Positions 53,163 through 60,539 of a stretch of DNA of 64,000 bases are shown one piece after another. The DNA is from JBHGYD01 sp041920415. Lineage in GTDB: Bacteria > Bacillota > Bacilli > Bacillales > Anoxybacillaceae. Numbering within the stretch: the first letter of the stretch is position 1; every line of letters begins with the position of its first letter. The DNA lies in NCBI GenBank assembly GCA_041920415.1, contig JBHGYD010000013.1, positions 1-64,000 of the forward strand, in the 5' to 3' direction. The position numbers and the translations under genes are program-made. Under the pieces are notes generated by a model, which worked only from the letters and a program-made list of their open reading frames with translations, was not told the origin of the DNA and ran no database searches.

Positions 53163-54017
53163 TTATGCAAAGTGGTTTTTCACAAATTCCATATTTCGCT
53201 CCACCATTGCATCCAGGTATTCGTCATCTGTCAATCTATTAATTAATTGTTGAAGGTCTGTTACCCCATTAATTGTATAAGAAACATCGGAGCATTTTTG
53301 GTTTTCTTCTACAAAGTTATCATTTAACGGACTAAACTTAGTGATACGTTGTCTTCGATGCGTTTTTTCTGTCACAATCCCTGAAATCCCACGAATATGC
53401 GGATGGTTCGTATTCGTTTGTGCTCCACCAAAGCGAATGAGTAAATTTTCTACACCTTTTAACGCTACCCTAATACGCTTTTTGATTTCTTCTTTATCTA
53501 AGACATACACTTGTTTTTCATCGTCAAATCCAATACGATGAAGGTCTAACTCTATTACCATTGCATATTCCGAAGAGCGAATCGGAAGGACATCTTCCTG
53601 TCGAGTATCTGTTTTGGCAATCGCCCAAGAAAAAGAAGCAACGGTTTTTCGTTTTTCCGATTTGTTGTCTTTTTCCGCATTCATAAACCCTGAAATATCA
53701 CAAATCGGACATTCTTTGACTCGATTTCCACTGGCACTAAAGCGTTTATCTGGATTTTTAATTTTTCCATTTTTCATAGGTGATAGAAGTTTACATTTAT
53801 CACATTTTTCTTTTGGCGTGATTAATTCATGAAGATACGACACATAAACATGCTTAATGGCATTGCCTGTAATGGCATTACGGATACTTCCGTCTTTTAA
53901 TTGAATGGTTCTTCTTGCAAATAAACTCCTATTATCTCTACTACTATTTAATACTTCTTCTACATCTAACAACACCATAAAATCCAATTGCCACAAATAA
54001 TCATTTTTATTCAACAC
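53163..54017 (-). CDS. Orphan Cas7-like protein (DevR/Csa2 type) with zinc-ribbon insertion
   Basis: The 284-residue protein starts at a GTG with AAGGGG 6-7 bases upstream. It has the RAMP-like features of Cas7. An N-terminal strand leads to NRSLFARRTIQLKDGSIRNA and ITGNAIKHVYVSYLHELI at about 29-66. A zinc insertion with C72, C75, C103 and C106 follows. Then come the DevR-type SSEYAMVIELDLHRIGFD at about 148-165 and FGGAQTNTNHPHIRG at 196-210. In type I systems Cas7 coats the crRNA in Cascade. No cas5, cas8, cas6, cas3 or CRISPR array is visible in the window. The genes on either side are unrecognised small proteins. Confidence 0.65.
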   Translation of the reverse strand: MLNKNDYLWQLDFMVLLDVEEVLNSSRDNRSLFARRTIQLKDGSIRNAITGNAIKHVYVSYLHELITPKEKCDKCKLLSPMKNGKIKNPDKRFSASGNRVKECPICDISGFMNAEKDNKSEKRKTVASFSWAIAKTDTRQEDVLPIRSSEYAMVIELDLHRIGFDDEKQVYVLDKEEIKKRIRVALKGVENLLIRFGGAQTNTNHPHIRGISGIVTEKTHRRQRITKFSPLNDNFVEENQKCSDVSYTINGVTDLQQLINRLTDDEYLDAMVERNMEFVKNHFA

Positions 54018-54105
54018 GTTCTACCCCTTCTTTCTTCTATTTTTTTCTCTATATCTTCTTCGATTTAAAGTTATTAAGAATTTGATTAGTTTGACTGTTT
54101 TAAAT

Positions 54106-54486
54106 CTAAGAAAGTTTTCTCACTTTATAATTTCTAAAGCTTCCTTTCTTAAGTGCCATGAGTGCATCAGCAATACTTTCAAACTGTTCAATTACGTTTA
54201 TTTCTTCATTCTCCTCAAACTCATAATGTTCCCGACTTAAGTGAACGAGAACCTCATCAAAAAGTGCCTTAAATTCTTTTCTACTCATCTCAGCTCTTGT
54301 AGCCACAGATGACATTGGGTTATACATAATAAACTTATATTTACTCACTTTCTTTTGTTTGTTCACCAATACGCAAACCCCATCAGGAAATCGGCAAACA
54401 TATACGTTACCAGCCTCTATAGCTTTAATAATGTCATCGAAATTATTGGTTAAGAAATTCATGTTAATTATTCTTCGATTGTTCAT
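54106..54486 (-). CDS. Hypothetical protein, 126 residues, in the Cas7-like operon
   Basis: GGAGGTTTCGCT precedes the ATG. The protein starts MNNRRIINMNFLTNNFDDII and has an alpha/beta look with KFIMYNPMSSVATRAEMSRKEFKALFDEVL in the middle and an acidic stretch EFEENEEINVIEQFES. No known motif is seen. It lies 88 bp upstream of the Cas7-like gene on the same strand and is likely co-transcribed. Confidence 0.6.
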   Translation of the reverse strand: MNNRRIINMNFLTNNFDDIIKAIEAGNVYVCRFPDGVCVLVNKQKKVSKYKFIMYNPMSSVATRAEMSRKEFKALFDEVLVHLSREHYEFEENEEINVIEQFESIADALMALKKGSFRNYKVRKLS

Positions 54487-54625
54487 AGCGAAACCTCCAA
54501 ATATTATTTTTAACTTAATAATTAAAGTCGGAAAAATTTTGCACTTGGCTTTACATCTTAAAGTTTTTCTTCCACTCCAAAAATTAAATTCAACTCTTTT
54601 CTAAAATCTTAGTAAGTCAGTCGTT

Positions 54626-54709
54626 TTAGCCCTTAAAATCTACATTTCGGTCTACTAACCTTTTGTCTAAAGAAACAGTAATACATTGTTCCTCATGAAA
54701 GTTGTGCAT
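54626..54709 (-). CDS. Possible 27-residue small protein
   Basis: GGAGGAAAACGATT leads to an ATG, and the frame reads MHNFHEEQCITVSLDKRLVD then RNVDFKG and stops. The ribosome binding site is as good as that of the neighbouring genes. It could be a small protein or a leader peptide at the head of the Cas7-like operon. Confidence 0.4.
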   Translation of the reverse strand: MHNFHEEQCITVSLDKRLVDRNVDFKG

Positions 54710-54738
54710 AATCGTTTTCCTCCAGTTTTATGAAAAAT

Positions 54739-54764
54739 TTATAAGTAGGATGATTGAGAAATTA
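54739..54764. repeat. 8-bp perfect hairpin upstream of the small frame
   Basis: GGATGATT and AATCATCC pair across a 10-base loop. TATAAT-like sequence within the minus-strand reading suggests a promoter region. Confidence 0.4.
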
Positions 54765-54846
54765 TAATCATCCCCTTATATAAAGATGAAATGGTGAAAA
54801 GTGAAAAATATAAGGTTTTCATGGAGCAGGAACAACAAAAAAAGAC

Positions 54847-55002
54847 TGAATTACTTGAGTGTGTTTAAGTTAATATAGACTATATCTATAACCAAAGGGC
54901 AAACTAACCCCTATACTACATTCAAAAGGATAGACTTACCCCTTTTGAATCGCGGTTATAGATATTAAGCTCTATATATAAACAATACACTCAAGTAATC
55001 CA
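54847..55002. repeat. 156-bp inverted-repeat element (MITE-like or structured RNA)
   Basis: The outer arms begin CTGAATTACTTGAGTGT and end ACACTCAAGTAATCCAG (one mismatch). A second matching block TATCTATAACC / GGTTATAGATA closes each arm of about 50 bases. The 60-bp centre contains its own 10-bp stem ATTCAAAAGG / CCTTTTGAAT (54919-54949). No target duplication is clear. It could be a MITE, a plasmid single- or double-strand origin, or a structured RNA made with the Cas7-like operon downstream. Confidence 0.6.
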
Positions 55003-55197
55003 GCCTTTTATCCTGGTTACTTATTATTATAAAATAAAGGATTTAAAAAATGGTTAAATAAAATATATTGAAATATTATGGACTATAGGTAAAAATTACA
55101 TATAAATAACTTGTGAGATTAATCTATCATATCTCTATGAATAAGTCAATAATTATTTTAATATTTTTTAGAGAAAATATGATTTTATTCTAATAAA

Positions 55198-55356
55198 CTA
55201 TTCCCTGACCATTCCTACTACATCTCTTCCCTCATCTTTTGAAAACATCCTTAATTCATTCAAAATCTGTTCGTGCACTTCTCGTTCCAATTCAGTCTGT
55301 TCTTCCCACTATAATACTTCTTGCTCCATTTCAATTTCCAACTGCTAATCTTTCAT
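55198..55356 (-). pseudogene. LexA-controlled small gene with two in-frame TAG codons
   Basis: From ATG at 55356 the frame reads MKD-stop-QLEIEMEQEVL-stop-WEEQTELEREVHEQILNEL and on to MVRE and a final TAG. Both internal stops are TAG, each one C-to-T change from CAG (Gln). A GGGGG ribosome binding site and a LexA box lie upstream. The Glu-rich product of 52 residues is not recognised. It appears to be a recently broken gene of the SOS response. Confidence 0.5.
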
Positions 55357-55392
55357 TTTATGTATGCCCCCTCATTTGTTTCCATCATTATA

Positions 55393-55404
55393 GAACAAAT
55401 GTTC
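55393..55404. promoter_or_regulatory. LexA (SOS) box
   Basis: GAACAAATGTTC has the Bacillus LexA form GAAC-N4-GTTC. On the minus strand it is directly followed by TATAAT, so LexA binding would block this promoter. It lies 37 bp upstream of the broken small gene. Confidence 0.65.
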
Positions 55405-55444
55405 TAAATTATCATGGATGAAAAAAGGGAGCGAGAATACTTTA

Positions 55445-55837
55445 CTATGCTACTTCTTCTCTTTTAATTTTCTTCATCATTGCGATTAGCATTCGTATAA
55501 TTTCTTGTATGAGGTTGTCTGTCTTTTGATATTGTTCCTGTGTTATATACTTATTTATTAACGCCAATTCTAACCAATAGCGACATTCTTGGGCACTACC
55601 AAGACTGTTGTTAAGGAACGTAAGCTCTTTCGCACTATATATCTGTCCGTTCCCTTCGCAGAGATTCGCCCCAATCGATGTCGCACATTTAAGAAGTTGA
55701 ATCGTCAAATTTTTATTTTCTATCCATGGAAATTGCTTTACAAGCTGATATACCAATTTATTTAGCTCCATAGCCTTCTCATATACTTTTAAACTTTTGG
55801 GATTTTTTACTATAATCTCATCTACTTTTTTCGTCAA
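55445..55837 (-). CDS. Four-helix-bundle protein (S23/IVS family)
   Basis: The 130-residue protein matches the four-helix-bundle family first seen in 23S rRNA intervening sequences. Its features are LKVYEKAMELNKLVYQLVKQFP at 16-37, the family motif CATSIGANLCEGNGQ at about 71-85, and LGSAQECRYWLELALINKY at about 97-115. The same fold is found in the Avd accessory protein of diversity-generating retroelements, but no reverse transcriptase is present here. It is independent of the neighbouring genes except for the coiled-coil gene 25 bp upstream on the same strand. Confidence 0.82.
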   Translation of the reverse strand: MTKKVDEIIVKNPKSLKVYEKAMELNKLVYQLVKQFPWIENKNLTIQLLKCATSIGANLCEGNGQIYSAKELTFLNNSLGSAQECRYWLELALINKYITQEQYQKTDNLIQEIIRMLIAMMKKIKREEVA

Positions 55838-55862
55838 CTTCTTCTTCCTCCTTTAATTTGGA

Positions 55863-56156
55863 TTATGCTATTCGATAAAAACTTTCGAGTCTCCTTACAT
55901 CCTCTGTAGTGTCTTCATGTAGTTTTTCTTTAATGCTGATTGCAATATTTAAGTCAGTTTCTAACAGGCGAAACCTAATATCATCCAATTCCTCAATTTC
56001 GCAACCTAAAAAAGAGAATTCTAAAAACTCTTCCTTTAAACTTCTAATTTCCCCCTGAAGTTCTACCAACTCTTCTACATTTAAGTTATAAAGTGAATCG
56101 AGCAATAAATTTTTTTCAACTTTTTCAAGGTTATTTCTAATTTGTTCAATCGTCAA
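55863..56156 (-). CDS. Hypothetical helical protein, 97 residues
   Basis: The protein is alpha-helical and acidic (MTIEQIRNNLEKVEKNLLLD ... LVELQGEIRSLKEEFLEFSFLG), consistent with a coiled coil. It lies directly before the four-helix-bundle gene on the same strand, so the two may act together. I do not recognise the family. Confidence 0.6.
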   Translation of the reverse strand: MTIEQIRNNLEKVEKNLLLDSLYNLNVEELVELQGEIRSLKEEFLEFSFLGCEIEELDDIRFRLLETDLNIAISIKEKLHEDTTEDVRRLESFYRIA

Positions 56157-56403
56157 ATTCTCACCTACTTTCTATGTTTGTTTACCCTAATTCAATTATA
56201 GTAAAAATCAAGTAACCTTTGGTTCAAAAGTAGTCGAACCATGTCTGACCCCTTTACTTTCTCTTGTTCTCCCTTCCCGAACTACAGCGACAGTCCCTGA
56301 AGTTAGCATTTACACACCAAACACAACAATGAGAACTTTCCTACAACATTTACTTTATTACGTTAAATCGATAAAATAATGTTAAAGTTGTTTGACACGT
56401 TCG

Positions 56404-56522
56404 TATGAGAAAAGCAATGAACCCAATTATGTTTACATGTTCCCCAAAAAGTTGTGAAATTTATCTATTTATATAATGAAAAATTAGAATTCTACACAAC
56501 TTTTTGGGTTCTTCTCTCATAA
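56404..56522. repeat. Long hairpin in the 56.2-57.1 kb intergenic region
   Basis: CCCAAAAAGTTGTG (56443-56456) and CACAACTTTTTGGG (56495-56508) are perfectly complementary over 14 bp. Outside them TATGAGA...GAACCC (56404-56424) can pair with GGGTTC...TCTCATA (56506-56522), competing for the GGG. The 1-kb stretch 56157-57182 carries no gene. Confidence 0.6.
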
Positions 56523-56864
56523 ATTAAAAAAGTTTATCTAAACCATAGATATATTTTCATAAAACAAAAATCTACTTGAAATGTGCCTATAGCACATAAA
56601 AAAACAATAATATTCAAAAATCTAAGTTCTCTTAAAATAAGGGAACTATAACAAAAGCCTTCGCTTTACAATTTACTTGAAATGTCGCAGTTTACTTAAA
56701 AAAGGGCATTGTGTTACCAAAAGAACTTGCAACAAAGCCTAATAACATGTTGTCGCACTAAACCAGTACAGTAAAGCTAATAACAAAAAGCTGATACATG
56801 AATACATCTACACAGAAATTAACGACTTACACAATAATACACAGTTCCTTTGATTATTCAACAT

Positions 56865-56935
56865 AAAGCAAATGGATAATAACATCAACGACATGTTTAA
56901 TCTGATGTCATGTTTTTCATTATCCATTTGGCTTT
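56865..56935. repeat. Second long hairpin in the same intergenic region
   Basis: AAAGCAAATGGATAAT (56865-56880) pairs with ATTATCCATTTGGCTTT (56919-56935), one bulged base. ACATCA/TGATGT forms an inner stem. It may be an origin, a replication terminus or an RNA gene of the plasmid-like region. Confidence 0.5.
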
Positions 56936-57139
56936 GTTATCGTCATCTTTGTTTAAATATATCCAGTGTTTTGATATAACAAAAACCTTTAATATAAAAT
57001 AGATATACTGAAATATAACTATGTTTTTGTTGCAAAAAGAAAGCAGATGACTACAGTTCAAAAAAATCAGATTAATATGGTACTCCACCTTTTAACCTAA
57101 CCAACGAACGTGCTTTACAACTGTTCATAATTATATAAA

Positions 57140-57168
57140 GAAAAGGATGCCTTTAGAGACATCCTTTT
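57140..57168 (-). terminator. Terminator of the helicase gene
   Basis: AAAGGATG and CATCCTTT pair, with T-rich sequence after the stem on the minus strand. Confidence 0.75.
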
Positions 57169-57182
57169 AAGAAGAGTAATAT

Positions 57183-58889
57183 TTATTTGAAAACAAGCTT
57201 TTGCCCTTGGCTTTCGATATGATTAATTTTCAGAAATGGTTCAAGTGCCTTTAGAATTTTGGCAAATTGAGATTTATCCAATATACCAACTTGCTGTCTA
57301 ATATCCTTTTTGCGTATGCTACTTGCTTTGGATTTTTTTAATTCGATAAGAGTTTCTTGAACTTTAGTAACCTTCTGTTCAAAAATAGACTGCTCTTTTC
57401 GTTTCGTATTATCATATTTTTTGCGCTTTTTCTCTACTGTCATTTCTCGCTTAACATATTGTACGTTGTTTAATTGATTTAAAACAATTTCTACCGCCTC
57501 TTTATTGCTACAAAAAAGATACATATTGGCATTCTTGGATAAATCGCGATTTATTCTTTTTAAAGATTGGTAAATTTCACCAGAAACCATCGACTTTCTA
57601 ATCTCCTCAACCTGAACATGCTCAAAAACACGAATGTTATCTATAGGTCTTCCACTTAGTTTTTGATAATAAAGGTACATCAAGGAATAATCGAGATATG
57701 AGTAGTTTGGAGTTTTGAGTATGGCTACCGTATCAAAATCCCTGTAATCATTCAGACCAATGATGTTACCAAAATATTGTATTTCTATCTTAATTCCCAA
57801 AACATCCTCTATTTCTTTCAAATTATCGCCTATATGAGCAAATTTTATAAGAAGAGCTTCCTGAACCTTTTCTACACTGTCTTTATCTGTAACAAACAAA
57901 ATCTTACTACCCCTATTAAAATCTATCTGTTCAAGAGAATTTTCAAAAAATCCAATATATTTCTCTAAATCCCCTTTCCCTGTTTTAACTTCGTAGTGAT
58001 AAAGAGTTGATTGAGAATAATCGAATATTGGAGGCTGTTTTTTAATGAGGAACATATCTTCAAAAAGCTGATAAGTGGCATCAAAGTTTCCATTAGCATC
58101 TAATATCAAATTATTTTCCAACATACAAAAGGAGATGTCCTCGAACGTGTGGAATTTATTTTCAAAGAAAAATCCACCGTTTTTCAATAAGTTCTGAACT
58201 CTCATTAAAAGTTTCTTTTGTTCTTGGTCAGTCACAGAGTTAATCAACCCATCAATTGCCTTTCTATATTTACTATAATCATCCTCTTCAAAATGTACAT
58301 ATGACATTTCCCTTTTGCTTAGAGGCCCTAACAATACGGAGTAATGATAAAATTTTTCTTTGAGTTTTTCTGCTAATTCTTCGATTAACTTTCCTGAATT
58401 GTATAGGTCGAAGCACCCCCACAGTTGGCTAATATCCGCAATTGAAATGGACATTCTTTCAACTAAGTCCATACGTTCATCGATAATTAAAATTTCCCGT
58501 TTGGAAATCAGTTCAGGATGATGCCCCCGACAAATTTGCTTATACATAGAGTGACTACAGACAAGAACTTGAGCATCTACTGCCTGTTTCCATTTCTTTT
58601 TATTTTTCTTATCTTCTCCTGTCACTCCAACAGCAACAATCTTTTCAGCAAACTTATTAATTCGGTTGACCGTTTCTTGAAGTTGATTATCTTTTATAAA
58701 TCTTTGCACATATAAAGCCCTATAGAGGTACTGTTTTGTCATTTCACCTAAGAACCGTTGAGTTTCCCTTGATTTTCCACTCCCAGCTTCAAAAGGATAT
58801 ACTACAAACACATCATTTCGCCATTTATTTTTTAGGACAAGTTGTTGGCGTATTTCTTCAAAATCATATTTCTTAACAGCACTATTCAT
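57183..58889 (-). CDS. DEAD/DEAH-like helicase with C-terminal winged helix
   Basis: I chose the ATG at 58889 (MNSAVKKYDFEEIRQQLVLK), with AAGGAGG 9 bases upstream. The 568-residue product has Walker A EAGSGKS at 34-40, and motif II with D137-E138 in LIIDERMDLV. A C-terminal helicase half has motif VI-like YQSLKRINRDLS, and a winged-helix-like end reads IRKKDIRQQVGILDKSQFAKILKALEPF. It is not close to DinG or Cas3 as far as I can see. The gene is flanked by iterons and hairpins, so a plasmid replication or transfer role is likely. Confidence 0.65.
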   Translation of the reverse strand: MNSAVKKYDFEEIRQQLVLKNKWRNDVFVVYPFEAGSGKSRETQRFLGEMTKQYLYRALYVQRFIKDNQLQETVNRINKFAEKIVAVGVTGEDKKNKKKWKQAVDAQVLVCSHSMYKQICRGHHPELISKREILIIDERMDLVERMSISIADISQLWGCFDLYNSGKLIEELAEKLKEKFYHYSVLLGPLSKREMSYVHFEEDDYSKYRKAIDGLINSVTDQEQKKLLMRVQNLLKNGGFFFENKFHTFEDISFCMLENNLILDANGNFDATYQLFEDMFLIKKQPPIFDYSQSTLYHYEVKTGKGDLEKYIGFFENSLEQIDFNRGSKILFVTDKDSVEKVQEALLIKFAHIGDNLKEIEDVLGIKIEIQYFGNIIGLNDYRDFDTVAILKTPNYSYLDYSLMYLYYQKLSGRPIDNIRVFEHVQVEEIRKSMVSGEIYQSLKRINRDLSKNANMYLFCSNKEAVEIVLNQLNNVQYVKREMTVEKKRKKYDNTKRKEQSIFEQKVTKVQETLIELKKSKASSIRKKDIRQQVGILDKSQFAKILKALEPFLKINHIESQGQKLVFK

Positions 58890-59057
58890 TATTATTTGTC
58901 CTCCTTTGTAAAAAATTTCTTTCTTACAAAAGAGTATTAAAATTTCAAGACACTTTATATAGCTTATTGGTTCCACCTTGCTTTACCTAAAATTTTACAG
59001 TCATCAATTGATATATGTAGTCTTTCACTTTTTGTAACTGTTTCATAGATTATGTAT

Positions 59058-59107
59058 AAAAGTTCATACCTTTTTATGAACTTTTGCATAAATTTCTATG
59101 AACTTTT
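59058..59107. repeat. Iterons TATGAACTTTT upstream of the helicase gene
   Basis: Three perfect copies of the 11-mer are present: inverted at 59058-59068 and direct at 59075-59085 and 59097-59107. The two direct copies are 22 bp apart, two helical turns, as in plasmid iterons or operators. No gene lies in 58890-59804. Confidence 0.6.
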
Positions 59108-59262
59108 AAGAAGAAGGATTACTTTTTACAACTTGAATTTTTTGGTATTTTAGAGTTTTCGGCTTCAATTTAGGTTTACTTAGTACACTACAGGAATAGC
59201 GATTCTATTGTTTATTGGAAATGATGTTTTTGCTCAAATGTGTCTTTTTGAATAGTACTTCC

Positions 59263-59454
59263 GCAAATGTCGTATTTAAAAGTGGAAGTACCATTCCACG
59301 TTTATGTTATAGTTATATTTTCTTTTCAAGTTTATTTTAGATATTTCATAGATAGCATTATCATTCCTTGATTATGTTATATTCCCGAGGAATTTTGAAA
59401 TTTATCACGACAATTTTTGCGTATAGAGTTCTTAAAAAGTAATACGACATTTGC
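59263..59454. repeat. 14-bp perfect inverted repeat in the helicase-regulator gap
   Basis: GCAAATGTCGTATT (59263-59276) and AATACGACATTTGC (59441-59454) face each other 164 bp apart. A second pair, CGCAAAAACAT (59475-59485) and ATGTTTTTGCG (59521-59531), follows. The region is AT-rich and gene-free. Confidence 0.5.
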
Positions 59455-59828
59455 TATTTACTTTTGTGTTTATCCGCAAAAACATTTTAATGCACCTTAG
59501 TCTTTTGAAATGGATTTTATATGTTTTTGCGTCTAATATAGGTTTATGTTTTCCGAAAGTTGTTGAAGCGAAAAACCCTTCATATGACTGCATTTCCGAG
59601 CATTTTCTTCAAATTTTACCGCACTATTAATCGAGTATTTTTTCTAAATACTATGATATATTCAATCTCCATTTATTCCACCCATTTAGACATTCTTCGC
59701 ACCTGTACATAACTTATTAAACCTTTATAAGTCGAATGCTGTTATAAAGAAAAAACATGCCTACTATAATAGTAAAAAACTTTTTTTAGAAAGGAGCGAT
59801 CAACATAAATAAAGACACTTTCTTTACG

Positions 59829-60305
59829 ATGGACCCTGATATAAGAGCAGAGAAAATCAATTCTTTACTTGAAAATAGTGATTTAAGAGGAGTCTCTCAG
59901 ATGCTCGACATTCCCTACTCAACTTTCACAAAAGAGATGCAAAAGGGCGATTATGTTTATATAGCAAGAGAGAATAAGTATTTCAAGTTTATAAGAAATA
60001 AAAATGCCTCTGTTACTCAAAAGTCTTCTTTCAAAGAAACAGAGGATTATACAGAGGAATTGGCATTCTTAAAGGAGAATTTAGAAAAGCTAAAAAAATT
60101 AGTTGCTAATTCTGAAGAAAATAAAATACTCATTTTGGATAAAGCTATTTACGACACAAAAGCAAAGTTTGTAAACAAAAACCTGAAGGTGAACGAAGCC
60201 ATTTATGAAAAATTTTCTAAGCTCTGTGAGAGTCAGTTCCCCCATCTGAAAATCCAGGATATTATTGCTCAGAGCCTTCTTGATTTTATCAATAAATATT
60301 CTTAA
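59829..60305 (+). CDS. Plasmid-type DNA-binding regulator (HTH plus ribbon-helix-helix-like)
   Basis: The 158-residue product from the ATG has an HTH-like segment (LRGVSQMLDIPYSTFTKEMQKGDYVYI) at about 19-45. A coiled coil is at about 75-105, and a CopG/RHH-like end reads LKVNEAIYEKFSKLCESQFPHLKIQDIIAQSLLDFI. The ribosome binding site GAAAGGAG at about 59790-59798 sits 24 bases too far for this ATG but at the right distance for an in-frame ATA at 59805 (xNKDTFFTMDPD...). It may control the helicase gene or copy number through the iterons. Confidence 0.65.
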   Translation: MDPDIRAEKINSLLENSDLRGVSQMLDIPYSTFTKEMQKGDYVYIARENKYFKFIRNKNASVTQKSSFKETEDYTEELAFLKENLEKLKKLVANSEENKILILDKAIYDTKAKFVNKNLKVNEAIYEKFSKLCESQFPHLKIQDIIAQSLLDFINKYS

Positions 60306-60445
60306 TTAAAGCCTCTTCTTTACCTGTACAAGAGCTTATCTAATAATAATTCGCTTAATTTTTATGGGAAAGATTAATGGCAGGGGAAAGCTATAGTATA
60401 GAGAGCATGAGGAAATATTGAAAATTGAAAAAGACGAAACTAATA

Positions 60446-60480
60446 AAAAACTGCTGGTACGAATCACCAGCAGTTTCTTA
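60446..60480. terminator. Bidirectional terminator, regulator / hsdR
   Basis: AAACTGCTGGT (60448-60458) and ACCAGCAGTTT (60466-60476) pair perfectly over 11 bp between the convergent genes. Confidence 0.88.
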
Positions 60481-60539
60481 GCACTAACTTTAGAAATTAG
60501 TAAGATAACTTCCTGTTAATTAGGAATGACAGACACCAA

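Noticed and set aside
54770..55080. Retron ncRNA
   Set aside because: The inverted-repeat element resembles the a1/a2 layout of retrons, but no reverse transcriptase is encoded in the window.
55445..56156. Diversity-generating retroelement accessory gene
   Set aside because: The four-helix-bundle protein is related to Avd, but there is no reverse transcriptase and no template/variable repeat pair.
57183..58889. Cas3 or DinG partner for the Cas7-like protein
   Set aside because: The helicase motifs are generic, there is no HD nuclease domain, and the gene lies about 3 kb upstream of the Cas7-like operon with other genes and hairpins between.
48000..60500. CRISPR array or CRISPR-associated transposon
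   Set aside because: I looked for regularly spaced direct repeats near the Cas7-like gene and near tnsABC and found none; cas5, cas6, cas8, cas12k and cas3 are also missing. The Cas7-like gene is some 5 kb from tnsA with a recombinase between, so a CAST is not supported.
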